Origin: Isoetes taiwanensis
Lineage: Eukaryota; Streptophyta; Lycopodiopsida; Isoetales; Isoetaceae
Assembly: GCA_021234155.1 (NCBI GenBank)
Contig: JAJEKV010000008.1
Coordinates: forward strand, 19,581,371-19,645,370
Length of the DNA stretch: 64,000 nucleotides
Direction of reading: 5' to 3'
The first letter of the stretch is position 1. Each line of letters opens with the position of its first letter. The position numbers were made by a program, and so were the translations under genes. Shown here piece after piece: positions 22,494-35,257 of this stretch. Under the pieces are notes generated by a model. That model was not told where the DNA came from and did not search any database. It worked only from the letters and a program-made list of their open reading frames with translations.

Positions 22494-23240
22494 TGCTGCC
22501 GCTTGCCAACCTGTACCTGCACATCACCAACACTAGAATAAATGTGACAAAACAAACCTCCCAAAGTGGAGGGGCTGATCACGCGTGCCACGCGACAAAA
22601 AAACAAAAACCTCTTCAAATAGAGGGGCTGGTCATGCGTGTCAGGCGATAAATACATTAAACAATTAAGGGGAGGAGGGTGGGTTTCAAAGAATAGAGAA
22701 TAAGGTACTATTGAGAGAGAAGAGGAAGCGCCGATGAGACGTTGATGAAGAACCTCGCCTAATATAGCGATCTCCCAACCAGAGAAGGCATGCACTGCAT
22801 GCATGCATGCAAGACATGCATGCTTGCCCCCTCTAGAATTTCGATCTGAGGGCCCGGATCGATGGGATTCTAGAATGGGGCTCGCATGAAAACGACAAAA
22901 ACCTCTCGAATAGAAGAGAACTTCCTTATCAAAACGGGATCGAGGACGAAGGCCAAATGATTATGGCTAAAGAAGAGGCAAGGCCGAGAAAGAACATGCC
23001 ACAACATGAAAGAAATGCCAAATTGGTCAATCCAAGCAGGGAGAAACCCCTCCCCTGCATGGTTTCAAAGAATAGAGAATAAGATACTGCTGAGAGAGAA
23101 GAGGAAGCGCCGATGAGATGTTGATGAAGAATAATATAGTGATCTCCCAACCAGAGAAGGCATGCATCGCATGCATGCATGCAAGACATGCATGCTCGCC
23201 CCCTCTAGAATTTCGATCCGAGGGCTCGGATCGATGGGCT
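22494..23240 (-). repeat. Repeat family A, proximal part (continues from 16403)
   Basis: Removing the copia element and one AAAGC joins 16403 to 22494 and restores collinearity with 47.76-47.82 kb. It contains two CTCTAGAATT-type palindromes with GGGGCTCGCATG nearby, GATCCGA...TCGGATC inverted repeats and GCATGCATGC runs. It also has two copies of the motif GAGGGGCTGRTCAYGCG (about 22570 and 22620). Confidence 0.85.
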
Positions 23241-24140
23241 ACTTAAAAATGCACCACCTAATTGACCTTGACATCAGTCCCTTCTTCAATGCCACCCCAA
23301 ATAAAGTTTCTAATAGTCTGTAAGCTGCACCTTTGTTTGTGGTGCAAGTATAATTGAAGCTATTTATATATGTGCTACTCAAAACTGACTTGACTATAAT
23401 AATCCAACCTGCCATTGACAGTTTGGCTGTGGACCACCGGAACAAGTGCCTTTTGAAACCCTTAATGATAGTATTCTATGCATCTCCGATGAAATATGAG
23501 CCTCCACAAGGATACAAAAAAGTTTGGTCGCTTTAACATAAGGAAGGATCCTCCATAGAAATGAAGTAACACATGGTGGAACTGGAGTATCCAACATCCA
23601 GAATGCAGTACACTTCTGCCACCCAACAAAGATGCCAAATGCTAAAGCAAAGGAGTCCAATAGTGACATGGCATGATGCAGAATTTATTCATCAGCCTTT
23701 AGGAAAAGAGAAGTATCATCTGCATACTAATTACAAATCTTCTGCGATACGTTATACATGTGAAGTCCATGCAAGATGCCATCTTGTATAGCAAGTGAAT
23801 TTATGAGAGAGCACCTTTGCTGCAATTGTGAATAGCAATGGCGCCAATGGACAACTTTGAGAAATGTCATGACCAGCCTAAAACAATGAAGAAGGCTCTA
23901 CTTGAAAAAAGATAGCAGAAGAGGGGAGATTAGTGAAGTCTCTTGCTCATGACATCAGCTACGAGCTGTGCACCAAAGCTAAGGTGCAAGAGACACTTTT
24001 CAAAAAAGCCCAATCAACACTATCATATGTCTTTGCGAAATCCAGCTTGAAGTAAACAATCTCACGAGGCTACAATCTCACCAAATTTATTTTTATAAAT
24101 CACATCAATGATCCATACCTTTTATATCTCCAAGGCCTTA
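23241..24140 (-). pseudogene. LINE reverse transcriptase remnant, second LINE family
   Basis: On the minus strand the order of LINE reverse transcriptase blocks is clear despite stops. These are a motif A block (YFKLDFAKTYDSVDWAFL), a motif B block (QSCPLAPLLF), motif C (YADDTSLFLKADE) and then a region ending in KLSMAGWIIIVKSVLSSTYI. The last block is typical of plant LINEs after the polymerase core. Sequence and tail differ from the LINEs at 3, 50 and 58 kb, so this is another family. It is non-functional. Confidence 0.8.
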
Positions 24141-24222
24141 TTCTAACTCCAGACCATTTAGAATTGCTATGTACTCCACAATTCAAACTAGTAGCAAAGA
24201 TAAGAAATCTCTATTTACAATA

Positions 24223-26235
24223 AAGAATATAATGAACACAGTTTACACCAATCAACTAAAATCTTAACCAGTTCGTCAAAAGCAGTTTAATATCCTTCTG
24301 ATAGAAGATACACAATATCTTCTACTTATCAAACTCCAGATTACCAAAACTAGAGAATGATTCAACGAGTTACACCAATAACTTCAAATGATCTAGCTCT
24401 AGTTCACGAAAACTAGAGAAAGATCCATCCTCAGAATCAAATTATGGTAGTTCACCACCCAACCCAGTTAATCGGTGCTAAGAATTGGAAAATTCGGCGA
24501 AGCTATTGGTAATGGCAAATTATCAATTCACATTTCCTGTTATCTGGAAGCGGGAGGTAATTCAGGCTAAGAATAGGCTAGTTCTTATGGTCCTTGGTCG
24601 CAGAAGACAACTGCTGCTTAATCGATATTGTCCTTCCTCCCTCCCTCCCTCCCTCCCTCCCTCCCTCCTTCGAAAGGTCCGTTGTTTCCCTTAATTGACT
24701 CTTAATGTTTTATTTCTATCTCAAACTTTAAAGTATAGATATACCTTTTATTAAAAGAATATAATTTAACCCATAGCTTTTACAAGGTTTTTCTTGCCAT
24801 TCAATTGCCTTGCCTTGCCAATAATTTACCAAACTTACGTACCCATGCTAGTTAACCAAGACTAACGTCCAGACCACACTCCTGAGCTACAATATTCGTA
24901 TCCATTCTTCTATTTTTAAGAAGCAATTGACCTCATTTATATCCATAAAACACAAATTAAGCACCAACTCAATTTGAGACACTTGAGCATCAACTCAGTC
25001 TGTTTGTACTTGAGCAACAACTCAGTTCATTTCAAGATCCAAAGGCTAGGATTATGATCTCACAAATAGCACCATCTATTACAATCACAATTGCTATGGC
25101 TAAGGATTTAGGATAAGACACTGAAAGGATTGAATTGATCTACACAGTTGAAATATTATTAATAAGGTTTTAAGTTGTACTAACTATAAAGTAAATTTCT
25201 AATATCAAAGAATAGGTAAGGCTTAAGAAAAACTAATGGAGTTTTGTTGAAGTACCAACCTCAACCAGTAGCACCAACTACTGCTCAAAATTTTAGACAC
25301 CAATCTAGATTTTTCAATGGCATCCAGTAATATCAAATACTTATGGCACCAACCATAATATTGCACAAATATTAATGACATGATCACCCGTCAAAAGGAA
25401 ATCATAAAATCATAAAAATTATAAAATCGATTTACAATTTCTCTAATTGCATTAACCACTTCATAAAGATTTAATAGATTCTCAATCCCCTTATATCCAC
25501 AATTACTTATAAGGAAACTCTAATCACCAGCAACTAGAAGCAATGGACTAAAACGAAGTGCATTTTACATTATTCACGCTTTAGATTTCAAATAAAGATA
25601 GCTTCGTCTATCATAGTTGCAGGAAGAGTTTAATCAGAGATACATCATGGCAAGGAGATGGATTGTCAATTTTGGTTAGGGCTTGATTTGAAGGAGAATT
25701 CATATCCTCATAACCAAATTATGGTAGTTCACCATCCAACCAGGTCAGTCCTAAGAACTGGCAAATTTGGCAAAGCTGTCGGCAATGGCAAATTATCAAT
25801 TCAAGTTTTCTGTTATTTGGACAAAGAAAATTATGTGTATGATCTTCAAAGAATCCGATTTGGGTCACAGGCTAAGCAGATGGGTAATTCAGGCTGAGAA
25901 CTGGCTGGTTCTTGTGGTCTCTGGTCGCTTAAGACAACTGCCACTTAATCGATAATGTCCGCCCCCTTGGATGCAGGTTCAAGAAAGGTCCGTTGTTCCT
26001 CATTTTCTAACTCGAGCCCCTAGTTGACTCTTAATGTTTTATATTTATCTCAAACCTTTAAGCGTAGATATACCTTTCATAAAAGGATATAATTTAACCC
26101 ATAGCTTTTACAAGGTTTTCCTTGCCATTCAATTGCCTTGCCTTGCCATGCCAATAATTTGTCAAACTTATGCACCCATGCTAGTCCACCAAGACTAACC
26201 TCCAAGACCGCACCCCTGAGCTACTATATTTATAT
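24223..26235. repeat. Repeat family B, copy 2 (LTR-like direct repeats)
   Basis: About 24402-24900 and about 25700-26235 are diverged direct repeats. Both contain AATTATGGTAGTTCACCA, TTAATGTTTTAT, AACCCATAGCTTTTACAAGG and CCTTGCCTTGCCA, and end near CCCCTGAGCTAC or CTCCTGAGCTAC. About 0.8 kb of non-coding sequence lies between. The left arm (24223-24400) is shared with copy 1 at 12134. The repeat separates two minus-strand LINE fragments, so it may have inserted into that LINE. Confidence 0.65.
24635..24668. repeat. (CCCT)n microsatellite
   Basis: Seven to eight CCCT units inside the first direct repeat of family B copy 2, absent from the other three repeat arms. Confidence 0.95.
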
Positions 26236-26522
26236 ATAACCTCATAGACTTCAGCTACATTATTTAAAATGCAACGCCGTGGCAGGAAGGCTGATTGTGT
26301 AGAGAAAATAAAATCAGCAAGAATCTCCCGATGCTTTTGCTTTAGCAAAGACCTTGTAAACAAAAGACAATAATGTAATGGGACACTAGTCTGAAATTGA
26401 AGAGGGTTCCTTACACTTGGAGATGAGAGAGATGCAAACCGGGTCAAGGAGCTTATCCAATCGTCGTTGTTTCTTGGAATCAATAAAGACATTATACACA
26501 TCCTCACCAAGCCAAGCCCCAT
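26236..26522 (-). pseudogene. LINE reverse transcriptase N-terminal fragment
   Basis: The minus-strand frame contains EILADFIFSTQSAFLPRRCI followed by LNNVAEVYEVI. This is the block before motif A in plant LINE reverse transcriptases (SxxQSAFVPGRxIxDNxLLAxE). It lies on the strand and side expected if it was once continuous with 23241-24140. Confidence 0.7.
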
Positions 26523-26535
26523 GTTGGCTCATATA

Positions 26536-26840
26536 CCTGCTAAGAGCTAATCATCTGGATTAGAAAACCCCATCTTTTTGAGTTTTTGAGGAAAACCTTA
26601 GTGATAAGCCCTCGATAAGGGACTTGGACAAAATGCATATCACCATCATACCTGCACATCACCAATACTGGAGCACAATCATAAGAAAACAAACATCCCA
26701 AAAGGAGAGACTGTTCATGCGATCTACGTGCCATAAGCTTCTTCAAAATAAAGGGGCTGGTCACGCATGCCCGGCAATTTGAGGATGCCACCGATCTAAG
26801 ACATTGGATCATGATTCTCGTGCAAGGCGAGCACATATGC
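26536..26840 (-). repeat. Repeat family A, diverged fragment
   Basis: It contains a decayed copy of the nested hairpin (about 26548-26612), the CCTGCACATCACCAA segment, and GAGGGGCTGGTCACGC-type motifs. The order matches 16.3 plus 22.5 kb. Confidence 0.7.
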
Positions 26841-28550
26841 ATTTCATGCATTTCTGGTGAAACATCTCTATTAATTGCAAGGTTCTCTTTCACCTTCTCA
26901 TTGGCGCTTTATCATCTCTCCGTAGTATCCTTGGTCCCATCTAGCCTCCCTCCATTTGATTTTAAATACTTATGCAAATATTGTTTTCATGTATTTGAAT
27001 TTAAAGCCTTATGAGCTCTCTGTTTGGAAGATCTAGGCACTCTTGTTGCATATTCCAAGGCCTTATAAGATCCATTTTACAATATCCAAGTTGAAAGAGT
27101 TCAATTGTTTGAAGTAAAAGATGATATGGATTTAATCCTAGGAATAAGGTCAAAGATACCTTTTTCCAGGCTCTCATTGTATCTGTCATGCCCTGTCATG
27201 CCCTTATTTGTCTCTTCAAGGCCATTGACCAATAATATAAAAGAATTGCGGGCCATTGCTTGATGAGTTGATTAATGATGGTATGGATAGTTGGAGACTT
27301 TTAAGCCAACGTTATAAAAGCTTCTTCACTCCTCTCGTTATGTCAAGAATGAAATTTTATTACTTGTAAAAGAACAAGAATATCAAAAATACAATGTTGG
27401 AAGTGTGAAGGAAAATACCTAGCCATCTTGGGAATGCTATATCTAGTGACCAATCCCACAAACAACAAATTTACTAATACTTCTTTATGAACATATGGAT
27501 ATATCTTATCTTAATAGACCGAATAGACATTCCTAAAGTATGGGAGAAACTATGGCACTTGAAGGTTTTCGGTCGCTCTGCCCTAAAATGCTCCTCAATC
27601 TGTCTCGGGATGCAGAGCCTCCTATAATCTTTCTCGCATAGCTATTGTCGTGGAAGCAGATTATCAGATATGAAAATGGGACAGATTAATGCGAAAACAA
27701 AATGGAATGATCAATTTTTTGCCAATTTGTATGCATCTATCTGTAAAACTATGTTGGCAGCATCGCTAGAGTGCCGGTTGAGTTTACCTGAAATATAAAA
27801 CCCAAGGGTCGAAATTGGGCCCCGGGGTGGTGGTGTTCCTCCCTAGAGTTTCTTATTAAAGTTGGAAATATTAGATTTGATGAAATAGATGCAGACAAAT
27901 TTCTGTTGAACTTTTTGAAAAATAGTGTAAAATTCGGCAAATTATAGGTATTTTTCTCAAAACCCCGATAAATATAAATAAAAAGCGGCATTTTTGCTTG
28001 TTAGTACAAAATCTAACTTCGAGGCCTAATAGAACCATTATAATTTAAAGTAATCAGGGAGTGATGAAGGTTACCTCTTTGATTTTTTTTTTGTTTTTGG
28101 TTGCTTTTTAGAGAAAATCACATTTTATTGGAAATGGTAATGCCTTTTTTTACCAAAGGGAAGGGTAGAGTAAGTGTTGCTGCACTCGCAATTGAATTGG
28201 CAAAGAACATGTAATAATATACCAATTAAATTATGGCAGTAATTAGCAGAAGTGGTGCTGTTATCAATCTATAACAAAATAGAAAGAAGGTCAATATCTT
28301 TTGCTGGCGTGCATTTTCATGGCGTCACTTGGCACCTCCCTACACTGCATGTTCAAAGAATAACCAATCTTCGCAAGAACTAGTAGAACTCTATAAAACT
28401 GTCAGATTTTGGTAAAAACATCCCTCTACTTCTATTTTATAAGGAAATAGTGTCTAGTCTACCATTCCACCACTCCGGACTAAACACCATTCTCCTACAA
28501 ACTTTATTGTATACTAAAACGTTATCTAATGTTGGTTTGCATAAGGTTTG
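26841..28550. other. No confident gene
   Basis: AT-rich sequence. A minus-strand frame at 27001-27189 (MRAWKKVSLTLFLGLNPYHL) could be a piece of a LINE ORF2 C-terminal region, but one short block is not enough to call. Nothing else is recognised. Confidence 0.4.
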
Positions 28551-28554
28551 CTAT

Positions 28555-28615
28555 ATAGCCCTCTAGGCCCCTTGGTCTCCATGGACAATAAAACTCAATT
28601 CAATTTAATTCAAAT
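28555..28615 (+). mobile_element. LINE 3' end with CAATT-type tail
   Basis: CCTTGGTCTCCATGGACAAT is followed by AAAACTCAATTCAATTTAATTC, an untranslated end leading into a pentamer tail. No coding part is attached. Confidence 0.45.
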
Positions 28616-29502
28616 AGTCATTGTTAGTAGTAATTTAAAACTTCTATAACCAGTGCCATAAAATGACAATTAGGTTGGATCTCAAAACTTCTACATTCTT
28701 ATCTTATTCATTCCAACAAAACTTAGTACACACTTCATAGAAGTGCATACAATTTCCAACAAAATATCGCATAACGTGCATAAATATAGATGCATACAAA
28801 AGTGAGTACCATGTCCAAACTCATGGAATGGTATTTACCAATGTGAACTTCATGATGCGTAGTAGGCATGAAAGTGTAAATGTCATGATGTACTAGATGT
28901 GGAATCATGTCCTGTGCTCCTCGGATGCACAGCTATCCATGTGCAGCATTACCAGATGTTTCTAATCATGCTAGCTAAAGAGCTAGGAGGTCAGAATCGC
29001 AAGCTAGGGATGGGATGGAATGAAGATAAATTTGTTGATAGCAAGGTGAGAAATGAGCATGTTAAAGGCAGTAAAATTTGGATGGTTATGTGAAGGAATG
29101 ATACGAGGAGGCGACAAGCGGAGTGCGAGAAGGGGACGTGGAGGCGACAGGCACATGGGGGCAATGATGTGGAGAGAGGGATGGGGACGTGGAGGCGACG
29201 CGCACATGCGGGCAATGATGTGGAGGGGCGAGAAAGGGACGAGGAGGCAGGGAAGGGTGACATGACATGGAGAGGTGGCAAGGGGTAAAAGAGGGGGGTA
29301 AAAAAATGGGAAAAAGAATGGGGAAAGGGGCTAGGTAAGTCGGTTACAAATTGGTCCGTTCAACTTTTGGAAAAGCAAAGTGGGGTCGGCCGCAAGACTA
29401 TGGTTGAACCGACCGTGCCTCTGTAAATGACACACACAACGATCGGATTGAGGCTCACCTACTGCAAAACAGGCGCATTCATAACAGAGAACCCGGCCGG
29501 GC
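28616..29502. other. Upstream region of the glycine-rich gene
   Basis: No gene is seen. Purine-rich repeated words (GGGGACGTGGAGGCGAC, twice between 29133 and 29200) form a short degenerate tandem array about 350 bp before the glycine-rich gene. Confidence 0.5.
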
Positions 29503-29509
29503 TATAAAA
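29503..29509 (+). promoter_or_regulatory. TATA box of the glycine-rich gene
   Basis: TATAAAA lies 34 bp before the ATG at 29543, so the leader would be very short (roughly 10 nt). Confidence 0.7.
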
Positions 29510-29542
29510 TCCCACCAAAAACCTCTGCCAAGCTCTCAAAAA

Positions 29543-30018
29543 ATGGCGCGATTAATCCTGCTGCTCACATTGTGCGCCATCGCTTCGATGGCCGCAGCGA
29601 GGCCTCCGTCGAGCAGCGAATCGCGGTCTCAGTATGGATCAAACAGGGGATATGGTTATGGATATGGATCGGGCCCAAATGGGCAGAGCAGGAGCTACAG
29701 CCATGCCGGAAAAACTATGGCTACGGCTACGGGGCGGGCTCAGGCGGGTCTGCCCACGGTGGAGGTGGAGGCTCTGGCTATGGCGGGGGCTCTGGCGGAT
29801 CCGGATACGGCGAAGGCTCTGGTTATGGCTCCGGTTCCGGTTCTGGCTACGGTTATGGTTATGGGTCCGGTTCTGGTTCTGGCGGGTCTGGTTCTGGTTA
29901 CGGTTATGGGTCGGGTGGTAAAGGTTATGGTGGCGGCGGTGGTGGTGGTGGTAACTTAAATCCTGGGTTTTTCTTTGGTGGTGGTATCCCTGGGGATGGC
30001 AAAACTAAAGCTCCTTAG
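29543..30018 (+). CDS. Secreted glycine-rich protein (frame broken once)
   Basis: The ATG at 29543 opens a classical signal peptide (MARLILLLTLCAIASMAAA, probable cleavage near residue 19). A Ser-rich stretch and then GYGYGYGSG repeats follow. The Gly/Tyr/Ser repeats continue to the TAG at 30016-30018 only in a second frame. The two frames meet at a run of five A (29710-29714), where one extra A would join them into about 158 residues. The C terminus (NLNPGFFFGGGIPG) is conserved-looking. Such proteins are usually structural components of the cell wall or extracellular matrix. I see no intron signals that would solve the shift. Either the base is missing from the assembly or this allele is disrupted. 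Confidence 0.8.
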
Positions 30019-31190
30019 ATTTCATAGGTGTTCTCTATGTATGTATATTTGACATATAGATATCCATAATATACATCTTTGAATGTTTACTATGCCTTTG
30101 CTCTTGTATGGCTGCTACATTATCAAATGAGAATTTGAAAACCCAATGATCCAGCAAAAGCAATGTGCCATTTATAAAACCTCAATTTTATATATGTTGT
30201 TTTTTCTACTTCAAATCTCCTTGTGTCTCGTTCAAATCGTATTGCCCTGAACCCAACTATCCAAACCTAGCTTGCTAATGGGCTTGCCAGGCCTTTATGA
30301 GGCATAATGGCTTGGATTATCCCAAACAAGCTATAACCACAAGCTATACTCTAAGAGGGGCTCAATCATCCTGGGAGGATGTTCCGGTGAGTAAACACAG
30401 GAGCGCTTCTGTTTACTTGCCAGAACAACCGAGCATTGGGTGATTGAGCTCACGTCTTCTCCAAATGTTCTGGTACCTAATAATCAGGCTATTATCAATG
30501 GCAAGGACTGGAAGGATCACCAAATTTGCCACTGAAGGAGAATAAAGGTTCTTATTCATCTACATGTAATACTTAAAAGGGCTTAATTGAGCCATTCAAT
30601 CTCTATGACATCCATTAATTTTGAGAATTAACTTTTAGATCTTTAAAAAAGTTGGCGCTTACAGTAGTCTTCTAGATACGAAATAATCTAAACCAAAATC
30701 TAATATGTCTAGATGTCATACTCATGAATGTAAGGAATCCATGAGTATGATGTTCCTGTAATATAATGAGCTATGCATGTATACAATATGCAAGTCAACT
30801 CCAAATTTCTATTATCACCCTATTACTGCTCTACTTAGCTATGGATGTCAAGAAGATTGTTGAGCATATTCTGCATCCCCTCTTCGGAATCATCTGCCTC
30901 AAATTTTGGTGAGGTCAAAATGCTAACATAGCAGGTCTTCCTAAAAATTTCTAACTATTGCCTGACTCATTATACACCTCCATGCATAGGCTTGCTATAT
31001 CTGCGAATGTTGCCATGTTATATACTTAATATGTTATTATGTATGTTACTTGTATTTTAGATAAGTTGCTAGTGTTGTAGCTCTTGAAACTGCTATTTCT
31101 GCATCAAGGAAGTCCGCTATAGTAAATAGGGCCTTAGTGTACAAGATTTTGAAGAATGTCTAAAGCATTAGAGTTCTCTTGCCACGATGG
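30019..31190. other. 3' flank of the glycine-rich gene; no further gene
   Basis: AT-rich sequence with no coding signal. The gene's 3' untranslated region lies within the first few hundred bases. Confidence 0.5.
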
Positions 31191-31199
31191 AAACCGACT

Positions 31200-32840
31200 G
31201 CTAAACATGGTCTCTCTTTTTTTTTTTTTATTTTTGCATCAAGGTTCATATTGTCCATTGCATTCTCTTCTAGCGCTCTTGGTTTCATTCTCTCTTTCTC
31301 TTTTCGAGCACTTTCACCTTGGTCGCATCCCCTCTCTAGAACTTTTCTCCACTTTTCCTCTCTCGAACTCTTCTCCACTTTCTCTACCCAACCTTATGCC
31401 ATGTAAGTTCTTTCTCTTTCGAGCACTTTCACCTACATTTTATATCTAGGGTTAAAGTTTTGGATAAAAAAAAAATCCACCATTTTTAAATGTTTAAGCA
31501 TGGGGTGATTCAGCATTCTTTAAAATTTTTTTTTTATATAAAATTTTTCAAAATTTTTCAAAAAAAAATCTTCAAAAAATCTTAAAAGCGTTTTTTTAAG
31601 CGTCCATTTTTTTGTAGCTACATTGACTTCCCTACAAATAAAAGCGGCCAGGTTTAAGAGGGGTGTCATTCGAGGTAGCCAAAAGCTTGCTACATCACTC
31701 ATAGATAGTCAGGAGTCCCAAATCCTATTCATTCTTTGGAATCAAACTTCCTACCCATAGGGATGACCACCCCCAAAAAAAAAGTAAAAACTCCCTGCAG
31801 CCCGTGCCAACCACTAGAGGGGGCATCGTTCATGCTTTGCTTTCATTCTTTGAACTCTCAATGTGAAATTGTAAAGGCGGCCTACCAAAAATGGCCCACC
31901 ACAAAAATGGCCCGGGCGAGAGGCCTCTTCCATGAGGAAAGAAGCCGTGCTAAAATGCAATCGACAAACCCGGTTCGGCGACTCCATGATTGCGACTCAA
32001 CAAAGGCAGACACACGACCATGCATGGCAAGATGGCAATGAATGCGGTGACGGTCGAGGATAACACTATTTGGATCACACAACCCCCGCGGAGGAGCAAC
32101 AATCCTCAGTACTACAGGCGCTCAAGAGGTAGTTTACTGCAGAAAGCAACATGTTGTGGAGATGGAGACCCACATGCAACGATTGCAAGACAGCATTCGC
32201 TTGTTGCAATTTGAACGGGAGGCGGGGATATATAGGCGGGGCTCTCACTAACCTATAGGCACATAGATGCCATGTCTACTAGAGCTGAAGCCATGATACG
32301 GGATAGGGAGCATGGCGGGGAGACTACCAATTTGCTATCTCCCATCTTGGTTAGACATCACCATCACATGGTCGAGGTAGCTGTTAGAGAAAGCCAGTCG
32401 CTCCACCCGGCCTTTCAAAATAGGGTCAGCACAATTGAGACAGCATCCACGTCAGTAGATATTGCGGTCACCTCTAGGGTACAGAATTTGGAACATAGTT
32501 CTCTTGCTAGAGAACAAGAGGTACATAAGCTACGAGGCGGTACTCCAACAAGGTAAAAGCCTCCATGCCAATGTACATGAGACTCGCAACAATGTATAGG
32601 CGTGTTGGAAAGGCGAAAACAATTTCGATGAAGCTCCTCCCCCGGGAAGGCGGAGATTTCCCCATGCACTTCAGCCGGCACATGCCCAAACACCCACGCA
32701 ACATTAGCCTAGACAAGCATCGGGGCACCCCGTCCACACAAGCCATTAAGCGCCCGCCGGCGAAGTTGCAGCTCCGCGGGCAATGAGACAACACACGTAA
32801 ACTGCGGATATCAAAGCGACCACAAGGCCTCCAAAATGAA
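31200..32840 (+). mobile_element. LINE 5' region and ORF1-like segment (tandem unit copy 1)
   Basis: A pyrimidine-rich leader with CTCTCTAG words (31200-31400) is followed by sequence resembling the leader of the 50-kb LINE (CCACCCATAGGG-like, GCCAACCACTA, CTTCCATGAGGA). The part at 32270-32600 resembles the coiled-coil ORF1 region at 2.9-3.2 kb, including CAAGGYAARRGCCTCCATGC. Stops and shifts interrupt it, and no endonuclease or reverse transcriptase follows. Confidence 0.6.
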
Positions 32841-32859
32841 CTTGCATAAAAATTAGCAT

Positions 32860-33260
32860 TAAAACCAATATGTTTATGGTTTTTAAGCAACAATTTATAA
32901 TGTCACCAAAAACCATGTGTCCTTCATAGTTTTGTGAAATCGTTAGTAGTTTATATCATATTTTTTGTACTAATTCTAAAATTTACATTGGTTCCAAGAA
33001 ATCAACATTAGTTTGTAAGATGGATTTTAAGTGTCCATTGGTTTTGCAAAAGCATTCCTAGTACATATCATGTTTAATTACATGAATTCTACATCATACA
33101 ATAGTTTTTTTAAATCAGTGCTTTGGAGCTGTGTTTTAAGCATATATTGATTTTGCAAAACCATTGCTAATTCATATTCTGTTTAATTATATGCGTCTTA
33201 GATTTTACACTAGTTTCTTGAAATCATTCATCAATTTATTTGATGGTTTTTACGTATACA
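32860..33260. repeat. Degenerate ~115-bp AT-rich tandem repeats
   Basis: TTTGCAAAA(G/C)CATT, followed by CATATC/TCTGTTTAATTA and TTTTAAGTGT/CATATTG, recurs about three times. It is repeated in unit 2 at about 40900-41290. Confidence 0.6.
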
Positions 33261-33269
33261 TTTTCAATA

Positions 33270-34960
33270 CTATGATTTTGGATGCTTTCAAATGCTAGTT
33301 GTCATTATCATATATGTTTTTCTGCAAATTTTTTACTCTATGAAGTTATTCTTCTTAGTTCAAAACCATGTCGAATTTTGCAAAGATGCAATGACCTTTT
33401 GATGTTGTTATTTACTATCCTTTTAAGTTTTTATGATCTAGTTATTCTGCAGCTTTATCATACAATTTTTCAATCCTTAAAGTCATTACTAAAGTGATTC
33501 AAAATTGACTGCACTGTGTATCTTTTTGTATGGTCGATTCCTGGAGGTATTTATTTTTGAAGAAAAACAGGTAAAAGATGCCAAGGAACCATTCTTGAAG
33601 CGGTTCTCAAGTGGGTGGTTAAGTCTTACACTAGGGGTTTGCTTTTGAATTGCCTAAGTGGTGTTCTTGGTTTGTATGGAAGGCTTTTTGATTGAGTTAC
33701 TTGATATTGATGGTGATTGATTGAAGAATCAATGAGGCATAAGAAAATGAATCATGTTGGATGTTTAAACAGAATAGATGCATCTTGGCACATTGAATTA
33801 GTAAAGACAAATTAAAGCTAAAGAAATCATATGACATAGTCATGTGGGATGCTACTTCTCTATGGGGACAAGGGTCTTGAGAAGCTTATGGGCTAAGAAT
33901 ATGGCTATAATAGAAGCCATTATGGGACTAATAAAATTATAAGACATGAAATGGATTAAATAACGAGGCATAGATAGTGGATTCAGCCGCTACATTAAGG
34001 TAAGATATTGCATTCCTTATGAGAGGAATGGTTCTAAAGGACATTACAAGTGATGATGGGCATAGCCCTATAGAGGTATTGGATGTGAAGATTTGCCATG
34101 TAAAGCGATAACTAGTGCATTGGACATAATAACATCCTAGGATGAGCTTTCCTTAATGGAGGAAATGCAGGTATTTATAAAAACTCCTTGTGAAGTATCA
34201 AACTAGATATGTAAATTTATAAATGATGCATCCTGATACTTTTAGTACCTTGTATGTAAGGATCACATAGATATAATGACAAGTAATGTATATTTATAGT
34301 TTTGACATTACTTGAATGAATCTATAGGATAAGTTGATATATATAATCTCCTGGATCTTGTACTTGAATGTCACATGAAAGTTATACCTTTGCATTTGAA
34401 ATACATAGTCATGATGCTAGTATCACATGAGATTAGTATGTGCTTGTATAATTATTGTATGATGATGTTATGAGCTATCATTGTTAAGATTTGATGATCA
34501 TAATATGTAATTGCATGGTTATGCACATTGATATGCTAGTCCTGGCTATGTCACGGATATGCTATAGTATCATGGAATTGATGATGACTCTGACATGTTG
34601 GATAGATGCTAATGGTGCATGAGTGCATATTCTCCAGAATCGGCATCCATTTACGGTGGCTTGGACTCGCGGTTGTTCTTGTTCTTGACATCGGGCATTG
34701 TTACCCAGGCGAGGGTGATTCATCCGCTACATGGCTTGCAAGTGGCCCCCTAGTCTTTGCCGCAGAGACTAGGAAGGTGTGTGCACATAAGGCTTACCAC
34801 CTTGTATTTCTTTGCGTTGTCGGATCATTTGGGGTGGCACATAGAAGCTGAGTTGCACTACATGCTTATGGTTATCTCATGGTTTTCACATTTATTTCAT
34901 GGTTTTATGTTATTATCTCATGGTTCACATGATCAGGTTATGACATGTAGAGATATCATA
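33270..34960. other. No gene seen
   Basis: AT-rich sequence in unit 1 with only short uninformative frames. It is nearly identical to 41310-43000. Confidence 0.5.
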
Positions 34961-35195
34961 TTTGGATACATTTTGCTGAGAGACTCGTCTGGAGGGGGAA
35001 AACCGGCTAGATAGGCATATCTTTCATCACAGCAGTGTACAAACATTTTGAAAAAATATCTAAGGTGGAGGGTAGTCCACCAATTGGGTCTGACTACCCA
35101 CTAATAATACTAAAGGGGACCTGCCATAGGAACAACCCAGGCCCGTTTAAGATGGCGTAAAATAACAAAAGGCAAATAGGAGGCAACGTGCGAAA

Positions 35196-35257
35196 GTTTA
35201 TCACGGGATGAAAAACCCCTCACTTTCGGGGTTTTGAGGAAAACCCTAATGATAAAC
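35196..35257. other. Conserved nested hairpin, copy at 35.2 kb
   Basis: The outer stem GTTTATCA/TGATAAAC (35196-35203 and 35250-35257) encloses AAAACCCC/GGGGTTTT (35212-35219 and 35228-35235). Compared with 16.3 kb, one outer C-G pair is replaced by T-A on both arms. Confidence 0.8.

Noticed and set aside
29572-29634. The first ATG of the long glycine-rich frame (29572) as the true start of a 148-residue protein
   Set aside because: Its first ~45 residues are the out-of-frame shadow of the signal peptide. The ATG at 29543 gives a proper secretion signal and fits the TATA box.
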